From positions 1,488,001 through 1,552,000 of the forward strand of contig NZ_CP082322.1 of assembly GCF_019884725.1 (NCBI RefSeq): 64,000 nucleotides of DNA, in the 5' to 3' direction. Source of the stretch: Leucobacter tenebrionis (GTDB taxonomy: Bacteria > Actinomycetota > Actinomycetes > Actinomycetales > Microbacteriaceae). The stretch's first letter is position 1. The number at the start of each line of letters is the position of its first letter. The notes under the pieces were generated by a model, which did not search any database, was not told the origin of the DNA, and worked only from the letters and a program-made list of their open reading frames with translations. Shown here in pieces: positions 34,115 to 42,256 of the stretch. Both the position numbers and the translations under genes were made by a program.

Positions 34115-34227
34115 GGTTTTCCGGCGTCGCAGCTGTGTGTCGACGACCTGCGTGCGCGACGGCCGAGTGTGACGCCGCCTTACCGGACGACTCGCAGAAT
34201 GTCAGTGGTGCGCGAGAGCATGGGTGC

Positions 34228-35598
34228 ATGACCGAAGCCGACTGTCGACTCATCCCGGGCACCGACGCTGAACGCGCCGCAGGGCGCGCAACGAGCCGTG
34301 GCGCAGTCCCCGCCCCGCGCGAGCAGGCCGATCCGAGCGGCGTTCCCTTCGCCGAGCTCGACCCGGCCCTGCTGCGGCGGCAGCGCACGAGTCTCAAGTG
34401 GACGCGCTTCCCCGCCGACGTGCTGCCGCTCTTCGTCGCCGAGATGGACTTCACCGTCGCACCCGAGATCCGCGACGCCCTCGTCGCGCGCATCGATGCC
34501 TCCGACATCGGGTACCTCGACGACCCCGGCCCGCTCGCCCCCGCGTTCTCCGACTTCGCGCGGGATCGCTGGGGGTGGAGCGTGCCGCACGACCGCGTGC
34601 ACCTCGCGACCGATGTCGCCACGGGGATCGTCGAATCGCTACGGGTGTTCAGGCCCGAGGGCGGCCGCCTCGCACTGCCCACGCCCGTCTACCCCGGGTT
34701 CTTCGAGATGCTCGAGGAGGTGCCGTTCGAGATCGTCGAGATCCCGCTCGCCGAGGCCGGAGCGCCGCGCCTCGACCTCGCCGCGATCGAGAGCGCTTTC
34801 GCCGCCGCCCCGGGGATCGACGCGTTCCTGCTCTGCAACCCGCACAACCCGCACGGCCTCGTGCACCGCGCAGACGACCTCGCAGAGCTGGCCCGCCTCG
34901 CCGCCGAGCACGACGTGTTCGTGATCTCCGACGAGATCCACGCCCCGCTCACCTTCTCGGGCGAGACCTTCACCCCCTTCGCGCCGCTGGCCGCGGCCGC
35001 CGGCGCCCTCGCCGTGGTCACCACCTCGGCGAGCAAGGGCTGGAACCTGGCCGGTGCGAAGTGCTCTGTGATCGTGGCCGCCGACGAGCGCGCCAACGCG
35101 GGGCTCGCGGGGCTGCCGCCCGGGACCGTCACGCGCGCCAGCATCCTCGGGCTCCACGCCGGCGTCGCGGCCTTCGCCGAGGGCCGCGACTGGCTCGACC
35201 GCGCGGTCGCACAGATCGAGGCGAACGAGCGGCTGCTCGCCGAGTTGATTCGGGATCGCCTGCCCGGCGTCGAGTACACCCGCCCGCGGGCGGGCTACCT
35301 GGCCTGGCTCGATTTCCGCGGCACGGGGATCGGCGACGACCCGTTCACTGCCATCCTCGATCGGGCGCGCGTCGCGCTGAACGACGGCCGCCACTTCGGT
35401 GCGGGCGGGGCGGGGCATGTGCGCCTCAATCTCGCCTGCCCTCCCGCCACGATCCGTGAAGCCGTCGATCGCATCGCGAAGATCCTGCCTCCGGCGCTCC
35501 CGCCCGCCGAACCGCTGCCGCAGGCGCCCGGGTCCTCGGGCCGATCCTCGGCGCAGCCTCCGGCACCCCAGCCCTCCGCTCCGAAGGAGACCCGATGA
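34228..35598 (+). CDS. MalY/PatB-type C-S lyase (cystathionine beta-lyase-like aminotransferase fold)
   Basis: 456 aa PLP enzyme, fold type I. WTRFPADVLPLFVAEMDF near the start, LPTPVYPGFFEML, LLCNPHNPHGLVH, VISDEIHAPLTF and the PLP-lysine stretch TSASKGWNLAGAKCS (~residue 270) match MalY/PatB. It cleaves cystathionine or S-substituted cysteines. The N-terminal ~38 residues and the last ~38 (Pro/Ala/Ser-rich) are extra. The stop overlaps the next gene by 4 bp (ATGA), so they are translationally coupled. A GTG/ATG cluster near 34217 leaves the start slightly open. Confidence 0.87.
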   Translation: MTEADCRLIPGTDAERAAGRATSRGAVPAPREQADPSGVPFAELDPALLRRQRTSLKWTRFPADVLPLFVAEMDFTVAPEIRDALVARIDASDIGYLDDPGPLAPAFSDFARDRWGWSVPHDRVHLATDVATGIVESLRVFRPEGGRLALPTPVYPGFFEMLEEVPFEIVEIPLAEAGAPRLDLAAIESAFAAAPGIDAFLLCNPHNPHGLVHRADDLAELARLAAEHDVFVISDEIHAPLTFSGETFTPFAPLAAAAGALAVVTTSASKGWNLAGAKCSVIVAADERANAGLAGLPPGTVTRASILGLHAGVAAFAEGRDWLDRAVAQIEANERLLAELIRDRLPGVEYTRPRAGYLAWLDFRGTGIGDDPFTAILDRARVALNDGRHFGAGGAGHVRLNLACPPATIREAVDRIAKILPPALPPAEPLPQAPGSSGRSSAQPPAPQPSAPKETR

Positions 35599-37052
35599 CC
35601 GAGCCAGCCGCAGCGCACGGCATCCCGTCGCACGCCGCTCCAGCGCACGCCGCCGCCCCGCCGATCTACGACTGGGACGGCTTCGGCTTCGACACCCGCC
35701 AGGTGCACGCGGGCGAGTATCCCGACAAGAACAGCGGCCTGCGCGTACCGCCGATCGCGCTCTCCGCGGGCTACCTCTTCGACGACTTCGACGACCAGGT
35801 GAGCCGCTTCAACGGCAGCATCCACTGGCGCGACGGCGAGCACGCCGGTCACGGGGAGGCGGATGGGTTCTCCCCGAGCGAGCGAGCGCCGATCTACTCC
35901 CGCCAGGGCAATCCCACGAACTGGGTCGCCGAGGAACGCCTCGCGTCGCTCGAGGGCGGCACCGTATCGGTCGCGGTCGCGAGCGGGCAGGCGGCGATCT
36001 CCGCGGCGCTGTTCGCCCTCGCGCAGCACGGCGACCACATCGTCTCGACGGGCTCCATCTACGGCGGCACCCGCATCCTGTTCGGCCGCAGTTTCAAGCG
36101 GTTCGGCATCGGCTTCGACTACGTCTGGGACGCCGACGACGATGCCGAGTGGGAGCGTGCGATCCGCCCCGACACGAAGGCGATCTACACCGAGACGATC
36201 CCGAATCCTCGCAACGACGTCACCGACCTGCGCCGCATCGCCGAGGTCGCAGCCCGCTACAACCTGCCGGTCGTAGTCGACAACACCGTCGGCACGCCGG
36301 CGCTGATCCGCCCGTTCGAGCACGGCGCCCACATCGTCGTGCACTCGACCACGAAGTTCCTCACCGGGCACGGGGCGGCCGTGGGCGGCGCGATCGTCGA
36401 CGGCGGCACCTTCGACTGGGAGGCCGCCGAGCAGGCGGGCCGCAGCTATCCCCTCATCACCCAGTCGTCGCGGCCCGGCGTGGCCTCGATGCTGGATCGC
36501 TTCGGGCGGGGCGCCTACGCGCGGGCGGTGCGCGAATCGGTCGTCAACGACATCGGGCCGACACTCTCACCGCTGCACGGCTTCCTGCTGCATCAGGGCA
36601 TGGAGACGCTGTCGCTGCGCATGGAGCGGCACGTCGACTCCTCGATCAAGATCGCGGAGTGGCTCGAGCAGCAGCCGGAGGTGCTTTCGGTCGACTACGC
36701 AGGCCTCCCGTCGAGCCCGCTGCACGAACTCGCGGTGCGCGATTACGGCGCCGACGAGGCCGGTCGCGGGCGCACGGGGTCGGTGTTCGGCGTCACGGTG
36801 CGCGGCGGGATCGAGGGCGCCCGCGCCCTCGTCAACGGCGTGCGGGTGTTCTCGCGCATGACCGGCATCGGCGATACGCGCTCGATGATCCTGCACCCGC
36901 TCACGTCGACGCACGGTACCTTCGCACCCGAGATCAACGAGAGGCTCGGGATCACGCCCGGCCTGCTGCGCCTGTCGATCGGGCTCGAGTCGGCAGACGA
37001 TCTGATCCGCGACCTGCGCGCCAGCCTGGATCGAGTCGCCGAACTCGGCTGA
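35595..37052 (+). CDS. metY: O-acetyl-/O-succinylhomoserine sulfhydrylase-like PLP enzyme
   Basis: 485 aa Cys/Met-metabolism enzyme. GFDTRQVHAGEYPDKNSGLRVPPI, YSRQGNPTNWVAEERLASLEGG, VAVASGQAAISAAL, VVDNTVGTPALIRP and the PLP-lysine HSTTKFLTGHG (~residue 255) are present. The length and SSRPGVASMLDRFG-type insert fit MetY rather than MetB. It makes homocysteine from O-acylhomoserine and sulfide; with the coupled C-S lyase it forms a sulfur amino acid unit. The start ATG overlaps the previous stop; GAAGGAGACCCG is the ribosome site. Confidence 0.85.
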   Translation: MTEPAAAHGIPSHAAPAHAAAPPIYDWDGFGFDTRQVHAGEYPDKNSGLRVPPIALSAGYLFDDFDDQVSRFNGSIHWRDGEHAGHGEADGFSPSERAPIYSRQGNPTNWVAEERLASLEGGTVSVAVASGQAAISAALFALAQHGDHIVSTGSIYGGTRILFGRSFKRFGIGFDYVWDADDDAEWERAIRPDTKAIYTETIPNPRNDVTDLRRIAEVAARYNLPVVVDNTVGTPALIRPFEHGAHIVVHSTTKFLTGHGAAVGGAIVDGGTFDWEAAEQAGRSYPLITQSSRPGVASMLDRFGRGAYARAVRESVVNDIGPTLSPLHGFLLHQGMETLSLRMERHVDSSIKIAEWLEQQPEVLSVDYAGLPSSPLHELAVRDYGADEAGRGRTGSVFGVTVRGGIEGARALVNGVRVFSRMTGIGDTRSMILHPLTSTHGTFAPEINERLGITPGLLRLSIGLESADDLIRDLRASLDRVAELG

Positions 37053-37097
37053 GAGGCCGCCCTTCTGCGACCGCGTCGTCCCCTTCTGCCCGCCGGC

Positions 37098-37166
37098 GTA
37101 GACCTCTCGCACCGCTGTAGACCTCCGGTGCGGTTCGGGAGATCTGCAACGGTGCGAGAGGTCTAC
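37098..37166. repeat. Long inverted repeat (29-bp arms), GTAGACCTC subfamily
   Basis: Arms 37098-37126 and 37138-37166 pair over 29 bp with three mismatches and an 11-nt loop. Each arm is itself two GTAGACCTC-type units. GTAGACCTCTCGCACC is shared, with one change, with the element at 60558-60626. It lies between convergent metY and panB. Confidence 0.92.
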
Positions 37167-37193
37167 AACGGGGTTGAGGAAACGGCCCCGTTG
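37166..37193. terminator. Hairpin CAACGGGG/CCCCGTTG
   Basis: An 8-bp perfect stem (37166-37173, 37186-37193) with a 12-nt loop directly follows the long palindrome between convergent genes. It is a terminator candidate without a T-run. Confidence 0.35.
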
Positions 37194-37324
37194 AGATCCT
37201 GCGACTGAGCGCAGGATAACGGGATGAATCTGCCGGGCAACGCGCGGGGTGACGCGGGCACCTATCGAGAGCCGCGCGCGATGACCAGGATGTCCGTCGA
37301 GAACCGCGCAGGGTGACGCGGCAG

Positions 37325-38179
37325 CTACCGACGCAACCTCTCAGCGCTCTCTCGCGCCGCGTCGACGGCCTCAGGGGTCGCCGCGTACTGGTGCTCGGCA
37401 CCGGGGAACGCCCCCGAGCGCACCTCGTCGGCATACGCGGAGATCGCGGCGACGGTGTCGTCGCCGATCGAACCGTAGGTCTTCACGAACTTCGCGGTGC
37501 GCCCCTCGGTCACGCCCAGCAGGTCGTTCACTACCAGCACCTGCCCGTCGGCGGGGCCGGCGCCGATGCCGATGATCGGAATGTCGAGCACCTCGCGCAG
37601 CACCGCGGTGACCTCGGCCGGCACCGCCTCGACGACGACGCAGAAAGCGCCCGCCCGCTGCACCCCGAGAGCCTCCTCGACCACACGCGCCGCGCTCGAC
37701 TCGGTGCGGCCCTGGGCGCGCAGCCCGCCGAGAGCGGTGGCGGTCTGCGGGGTGAGCCCCACGTGTCCGACGACCGGGATACCGGCAGCCACGATGGCGC
37801 GGATCCGGCTCAGCTTCTCGGCGTTACCGCCCTCGAGCTTCACCGCGTCGGCGCCCGCCTCCTTGACGAAGCGCACGGCCGTGGCGACCGCCTGAGCATC
37901 GGACTCCTCGGTGGTGCCGAACGCTACGTCGCACACGAGGAACGCCGTCTCGGTTCCGCGGCGCACCGCCCCCGCGAGCACGAGCAGCTCGTCGGTCGTG
38001 ACCTCGGCGGTCGTCGCGTAGCCCAGGTGCACCTGCGCACCGGAATCGCCCACGAGCACCATGTCGACACCGGCGCGCTCGGCGGCTCGCGCCGTCGGGA
38101 AATCGTACGCGGTGACCATCACGATGGGTTCGCCCGCCTGCTGCTTCTCGAGCAACCGGGGGATCGAGACCTTCGTCAT
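37325..38179 (-). CDS. panB: 3-methyl-2-oxobutanoate hydroxymethyltransferase
   Basis: 284 aa, typical. It makes ketopantoate from alpha-ketoisovalerate using 5,10-methylene-THF, the cofactor made by glyA/folD elsewhere in the window. IVMVTAYDFPTARAAERAG, MVLVGDSGAQVHLGY (metal Asp), VKLEGGNAEKL, VGHVGLTPQTA and GIGAGPADGQVLVVNDLLG are present. Its start overlaps the panC stop by 4 bp. Confidence 0.96.
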   Translation of the reverse strand: MTKVSIPRLLEKQQAGEPIVMVTAYDFPTARAAERAGVDMVLVGDSGAQVHLGYATTAEVTTDELLVLAGAVRRGTETAFLVCDVAFGTTEESDAQAVATAVRFVKEAGADAVKLEGGNAEKLSRIRAIVAAGIPVVGHVGLTPQTATALGGLRAQGRTESSAARVVEEALGVQRAGAFCVVVEAVPAEVTAVLREVLDIPIIGIGAGPADGQVLVVNDLLGVTEGRTAKFVKTYGSIGDDTVAAISAYADEVRSGAFPGAEHQYAATPEAVDAARESAERLRR

Positions 38180-39054
38180 TTCACACTCTCCTCACGCTGC
38201 TCGGGCGCGACGCCCAGCAGCACGTTGTCGATGAGCCGCACCTCGCCGACCCGTGCGGCGACGGCGCAGAGCGTCGGCTCCGACACTCGCGGCACTGCCT
38301 CCAGCGTATCGGGGTCGACGAACGCGAGATACTCGGGATCGACACCGGCCCCCTCGAGCACCGCCTCGCCGCGGGCGCGCAACGCGACCGGATCCGCCTC
38401 CCCCTCCGCTGCGGCCGCCGCGATCGCCTCCAGCGCTCGCGGGATGGCGAGGGCCCTGGACCGCTCCTCAGCGCTGAGGCGGACGTTGCGGCTCGATCGC
38501 GCGAGCCCGTCGTCGTCGCGGGAGGTGGGGCAGGCGACGATGCGGGTCGGGATGCCCAGGTCGGCGACCATACGCCGCACCACGACGATCTGCTGCGCAT
38601 CCTTCTGACCGAAGTACGCGGCGTCCGGGGTCGCCGCGATGAGCAGCTTCGAGACGACCGTGGCGACGCCGTCGAAGTGCACGGCTCCACGGTTCGCGCC
38701 CTCGAGGGTTTCGGTGATGGGGCCGGAGACGTGCACCGTGGTCGCGAAGCCTTCGGGGTAGAGTTCGGCCGCCTCCGGGGCGAAGACGAGGTCGACGCCG
38801 GCCGCTTCCGCGAGGGCGGCGTCTCGCTCCTCCTGACGGGGGTAGGCCGCGAGGTCCGAGGCCTCGTTGAACTGCTTGGGGTTCACGAAGATCGACATGA
38901 CGACGAAACCGTGCTCGGCCCTGGCCGCCCGCACGAGCGAGAGGTGCCCCTCGTGCAGAGCCCCCATGGTCGGCACGAGGGCGACCGTCGAGCCCCCGGC
39001 TCTCGCCGCCGCGACAGTCTCGCGCAGTTCCCGCACCGTGCGCACGATCCTCAT
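38176..39054 (-). CDS. panC: Pantoate-beta-alanine ligase
   Basis: 292 aa. It joins pantoate and beta-alanine with ATP. VPTMGALHEGHLSLVRAAR (HIGH-type ATP motif), SIFVNPKQFN, YFGQKDAQQIVVVRRMV and SSRNVRLSAEERSRA (KMSK-like) are all intact. It overlaps both neighbours by 4 bp, so DUF2520, panC and panB form one coupled operon. Confidence 0.96.
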   Translation of the reverse strand: MRIVRTVRELRETVAAARAGGSTVALVPTMGALHEGHLSLVRAARAEHGFVVMSIFVNPKQFNEASDLAAYPRQEERDAALAEAAGVDLVFAPEAAELYPEGFATTVHVSGPITETLEGANRGAVHFDGVATVVSKLLIAATPDAAYFGQKDAQQIVVVRRMVADLGIPTRIVACPTSRDDDGLARSSRNVRLSAEERSRALAIPRALEAIAAAAAEGEADPVALRARGEAVLEGAGVDPEYLAFVDPDTLEAVPRVSEPTLCAVAARVGEVRLIDNVLLGVAPEQREESVK

Positions 39055-39956
39055 CGGTGATCCTCCCGGTCGTGTGCCTGGGGCGTCACGTACTTCGGAT
39101 CTCTCCCATGATTCGGATCGGATCCGGGATTCTCGTCCGAAAAACGGGAGAGATCCGAAGTATTGGACAGCTGGGTGACGGGCGACGGCGATACCGGGTC
39201 CGTGGCCGAGCGCGATGCCGGGTCCGTGGCCGAGCGCGAAGCCGGGTCCGTCGCCAGCTCCCGGGTCGCCTCGACGAGCGCGTCGAACAGTGCGAGCGCG
39301 TCCGGGGCGCGATCCGCCACCGCCGCCCGCTGCCGTTCCACCGTCGCCTCGTCGCCGCGGGCGACGGGGCCCGTGAGTGCGGCCTCGGCGCCGCGGGCTC
39401 CCCAGTTGCTCAGAGCCGCCGATGCGAGGGGCAGCAGCGCCTGCCGCGGCACGCCGGCGGTCGCCGCGAGCCGCTCGGCGACGCCCTCGATCGTCACGAG
39501 GAAGTTCGAGGCGATCGACGCTGCGGCGTGGTAGGCCGCCCGATCCTCGCCCCGCACTCTGAAGGTCTCGAGCCCGAGCGCATCGGCGAGCCGCTGCGCG
39601 ACGGCGAGCGCCCGCTCATCGGAGCCGTCGATCGCGGCGTGCGCCCCCGCGAACGATGTGCCCGCGCCCAGCACGGTGAGCAGCGGGTGCAGACTGAACG
39701 CAGGGTGCGGCCGCAGCACGTCGAGGCCGGTCGCACCCGAGCAGTGCCCCACGATCGGGCCGGGCACGATGCGCGAGGCGGCGTCGGCGATCGCACCGTC
39801 AGGCACGGCGAGCAGCACGACGTCGGCGACGGCTCCGTCCTGGCCCGTGCCGTCGGCGCCCCGACCGGCGAGCGGCAGCACCTCGATCCCGGAGCCCACG
39901 AGCGCGTGTGCCACCGCTGCTCCGACACGACCGCGACCGACGATCTGAACGCGCAT
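39051..39956 (-). CDS. DUF2520 Rossmann protein with repeat-derived C-terminal tail
   Basis: 301 aa. The N-terminal Rossmann fold (VQIVGRGRVGAAVAHALVGSG) is followed by VGHCSGATGLDVLRPHPAFSLHPL and the all-helical DUF2520 domain ending near residue 233 (DALALFDALVEATREL). The family is NAD(P)-binding of unknown reaction and often sits beside panC. Residues ~235-255 are 8-aa TDPASRSA repeats, and ~265-289 are encoded by a long palindrome (39091-39162). The tail after ~233 is therefore made of repeat DNA, yet it ends in an ATGA overlap with panC. Confidence 0.85.
   Translation of the reverse strand: MRVQIVGRGRVGAAVAHALVGSGIEVLPLAGRGADGTGQDGAVADVVLLAVPDGAIADAASRIVPGPIVGHCSGATGLDVLRPHPAFSLHPLLTVLGAGTSFAGAHAAIDGSDERALAVAQRLADALGLETFRVRGEDRAAYHAAASIASNFLVTIEGVAERLAATAGVPRQALLPLASAALSNWGARGAEAALTGPVARGDEATVERQRAAVADRAPDALALFDALVEATRELATDPASRSATDPASRSATDPVSPSPVTQLSNTSDLSRFSDENPGSDPNHGRDPKYVTPQAHDREDHR
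39091..39162. repeat. Inverted repeat inside the DUF2520 coding end
   Basis: A 17-bp perfect outer stem (39091-39107, 39146-39162; core CTTCGGATCTCTCCC) and an inner TTCGGA/TCCGAA stem (39112-39117, 39136-39141) lie within the open reading frame. It has the form of the intergenic palindromes elsewhere in the window. Confidence 0.9.
39194..39255 (-). repeat. 24-bp in-frame tandem repeat in the DUF2520 gene
   Basis: Two 24-bp units (39194-39217, 39218-39241) differ at one base, and a partial third follows. They encode TDPASRSA octapeptides. Confidence 0.9.
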
Positions 39957-39960
39957 CCGG

Positions 39961-41217
39961 CTACAGCTCCATGCCGTACAGGTTGGGTTCGGGCGCGAGG
40001 ATCACCCCGAACTCCTGCTGCACGCGCTGCACGACGAACCGTCCGAGCTCGGCCACATCCGCGGCAGACGCGCCGCCCCGGTTGGTGATGGCGAGGGTGT
40101 GCTTCGAGGAGATCGCGGCGCCGGATCCCGGCAGTCGGAACCCGCGCGGCACCCCGGCGTTCTCGATCAACCAGGCGGCCGAGAGCTTGATGCGACGCTC
40201 GGGCGCGGCGCGGGGCACGCGCAGCGGCACGCCGGCGGCCAGTTCCTCGAACGTGGTGACGGCGGGCGTCGGCTCGTCGTCATCGACGGGGAAGCGCGGC
40301 GCGTTCTCAGGCAGGGCGCGGGCGAATCGCTCGGTGACGATGGGGTTCGTGAAGAAGGATCCGGCGCTCCAGGTGTCGTGATCCTCGGGATCGAGCACCA
40401 TGCCCTTCGAGGCCCGCAGCCGCAGCACGGACTCGCGGAGCTGCCGGATCGGCACGCGGTCGCCGGGCTCGACGCCGAGGGCGGCTGCGAGCTGGGCGTA
40501 GCGCACGGGTTCGGAGAGGATCGCCGCCGGGTCCGAGGATCCTGAGGCTGCTGCGGGGACAGCGGGATCGGCAGGCGCCGCGTGCCTGCCCGTCGATGCA
40601 ACGGCAGCGGATCCCTCTGCCAGCAGCAGATCGATCGAGAGCACCACGCCCTCGAGACCGCGCTTGATCACGGAGTCGCGATAGCCGAGCTCGAGCTCGG
40701 CGGCCGACATGCGGCGCACCTCACCGGTTTCGCGCTCAAGGAACTCGATCGAGTGCAGCACGTCGGATAGCTCCTGCCCGTACGCGCCGATGTTCTGCAC
40801 GGGCGCCGCGCCCGCGAGACCCGGGATACCCGACAGCGCCTCGATCCCGGACCACCCGCGTTCGACGCAGGCGGCGACCAGTCGGTCCCAGTCGTGCCCG
40901 GCCTGGACGCGAATGCGCACGCGGCCGGCCGGCTGATCCTCGTCGTCCACGACCTCCACGCCTTCGCTGCGCACGAGGAGCACCGCACCGGGAAAACCGT
41001 CGTCGTGCACCACGGTGTTCGAGCCGCCGCCGAGCAGCAGCCACGGCTCGTCACCCGACCAGAGCTCATTCGCGTGACGCACGACCTCCTCGGCGCTGCG
41101 CGCGACGAGGATCCGCTCGGCCGGCCCGCCGACGCGCATGGTCGTCAGCTCCGAGAGCGGCGTATCGTCTCCGATCTGCACGGCCGCGGGATCCGCGCCG
41201 GAGCGGGCCGAACTCAC
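39961..41217 (-). CDS. murB: UDP-N-acetylenolpyruvoylglucosamine reductase
   Basis: 418 aa, long for MurB (~300-370) because of an Ala/Pro/Ser-rich loop near residues 200-230. It reduces UDP-GlcNAc-enolpyruvate to UDP-MurNAc. LTTMRVGGPAERI, LLLGGGSNTVVHDDGFPGAVL and IEALSGIPGLAGAAPVQNIGAYGQEL (FAD site), SAGSFFTNPIVT with the catalytic Ser, and the last Glu in GVILAPEPNLYG are seen. The GTG start overlaps the hadB-like stop by 4 bp; DUF2520 begins 4 bp after its stop. Confidence 0.95.
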   Translation of the reverse strand: MSSARSGADPAAVQIGDDTPLSELTTMRVGGPAERILVARSAEEVVRHANELWSGDEPWLLLGGGSNTVVHDDGFPGAVLLVRSEGVEVVDDEDQPAGRVRIRVQAGHDWDRLVAACVERGWSGIEALSGIPGLAGAAPVQNIGAYGQELSDVLHSIEFLERETGEVRRMSAAELELGYRDSVIKRGLEGVVLSIDLLLAEGSAAVASTGRHAAPADPAVPAAASGSSDPAAILSEPVRYAQLAAALGVEPGDRVPIRQLRESVLRLRASKGMVLDPEDHDTWSAGSFFTNPIVTERFARALPENAPRFPVDDDEPTPAVTTFEELAAGVPLRVPRAAPERRIKLSAAWLIENAGVPRGFRLPGSGAAISSKHTLAITNRGGASAADVAELGRFVVQRVQQEFGVILAPEPNLYGMEL

Positions 41218-41660
41218 GCGAACGCCGCCAGCAGCTGAGCCTTGCCCAGCACGGTCGAGCCGTCGAAGACCACCTTGAGGTCGATGCGAGCGGTGGCGGC
41301 TTCGGGATCGACGGCGCCGACGGTCGCCGTCACCGCGATCGTCGCGCCCTCGGCCGCGTCCACCGGCACCGGGCGCGTGAAGCGCGACTGGTAGTCCTTG
41401 ACCCAGGCCGAGACGCCGGCGGCCCGCGAGAACTCGGTCAGCCAGTCGGTCGCGACCGATCCGGCCGCACCCATCGTGAGCATGCCGTGCGCCAGCACAC
41501 CGGGCAGGCCGACGGACTGCGCGACGTCATCGCGGTAGTGGATGGGGTTGAAATCGCCCGAGGCCCCGGCGTAGCGCACCAGGCTGTCGCGGGTGAAGTG
41601 CAGCTCGCGCTCCGCGACGACGTCGCCAACGCTCAGGCTCTCGAAGACCGACGCGCTCAT
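41214..41660 (-). CDS. MaoC-like dehydratase, HadB-like
   Basis: 148 aa single hot-dog domain. [43 protein letters not shown] is the hydratase-2 signature with catalytic Asp and His. In mycobacteria HadB pairs with HadA or HadC as the FAS-II (3R)-hydroxyacyl-ACP dehydratase, in this same order before murB. Start and stop overlap the neighbours by 4 bp. Confidence 0.86.
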   Translation of the reverse strand: MSASVFESLSVGDVVAERELHFTRDSLVRYAGASGDFNPIHYRDDVAQSVGLPGVLAHGMLTMGAAGSVATDWLTEFSRAAGVSAWVKDYQSRFTRPVPVDAAEGATIAVTATVGAVDPEAATARIDLKVVFDGSTVLGKAQLLAAFA

Positions 41661-42103
41661 GCCTCTGTTCCTCTCACCACGAGTGTCGAGATCGCCGTGA
41701 CGACGTGCTCGCCCGCCGCGTCGCAGACGCTGCTCGACGCGGTGACCATCGAGTTGCCGCCGAGCTGCTTGACCGCGGCGATCGTGAGCGTCGCGGTCAG
41801 CTCATCGCCCGCCACGATCGGGCGGGAGTAGCTGAAGCGCTGATCGCCGTGCACGACCATCGAGAAGTCGACGCCCGCCTCCTCGTCGGCGAGCAGCTGC
41901 GCGAGCGTCGCCTCCTGCACCACGACCGCGAAGGTGGGCGGCGCGACGACGTCGGCGTACCCCGCGGCGCGGGCGGCCTCGGGGTCGAGGTGCAGCGGGG
42001 AGTCGCTCTGCACGGCGCGCGCGAACTCGCGCACCTTCTCGCGACCCACCAGATACGGGGCAGTCGGCGGGTACACCCGGCCTTGGATCTCTGGATTCAC
42101 CAC
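41657..42103 (-). CDS. FAS1-like dehydratase, HadA-like
   Basis: 148 aa hot-dog protein lacking the catalytic MaoC Asp/His signature. It has [29 protein letters not shown] and [19 protein letters not shown], the HadA/MaoC_dehydrat_N pattern that forms the substrate-binding partner of HadB. It is first in the operon. On the minus strand TAGACT precedes the GTG at 42103 by 6 nt (leaderless); a second GTG follows at once. It is divergent from accA3. Confidence 0.86.
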   Translation of the reverse strand: MVNPEIQGRVYPPTAPYLVGREKVREFARAVQSDSPLHLDPEAARAAGYADVVAPPTFAVVVQEATLAQLLADEEAGVDFSMVVHGDQRFSYSRPIVAGDELTATLTIAAVKQLGGNSMVTASSSVCDAAGEHVVTAISTLVVRGTEA

Positions 42104-42109
42104 GGCGCC

Positions 42110-42115
42110 AGTCTA
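42110..42115 (-). promoter_or_regulatory. -10 box of the hadA-murB-panB operon, leaderless start
   Basis: TAGACT on the minus strand ends 6 nt before the GTG of the HadA-like gene. Confidence 0.6.
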
Positions 42116-42243
42116 CAGCGAGGCTCCGACGCGGACCGGCCAGGCCTCCGCTCGCCGATCCCGCACCCCACCGCTATACCCATCGGCAACGAAACCGCGA
42201 AAGGTTTGTGCCTTATATCCAAGGCTCCGGCGGGGAGCTGGAA

Positions 42244-42249
42244 TAGGCT
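42244..42249 (+). promoter_or_regulatory. -10 box of accA3, leaderless start
   Basis: TAGGCT, the same hexamer as before accD5, lies 7 nt before the ATG at 42257, so the two carboxylase genes have matching promoters. Confidence 0.65.
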
Positions 42250-42256
42250 GTACCCC

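Noticed and set aside
34115..34227. SAM-type riboswitch before the C-S lyase-metY operon
   Set aside because: The 113-bp spacer has only a CGGCGTC/GACGCCG pairing and none of the conserved SAM-aptamer blocks.
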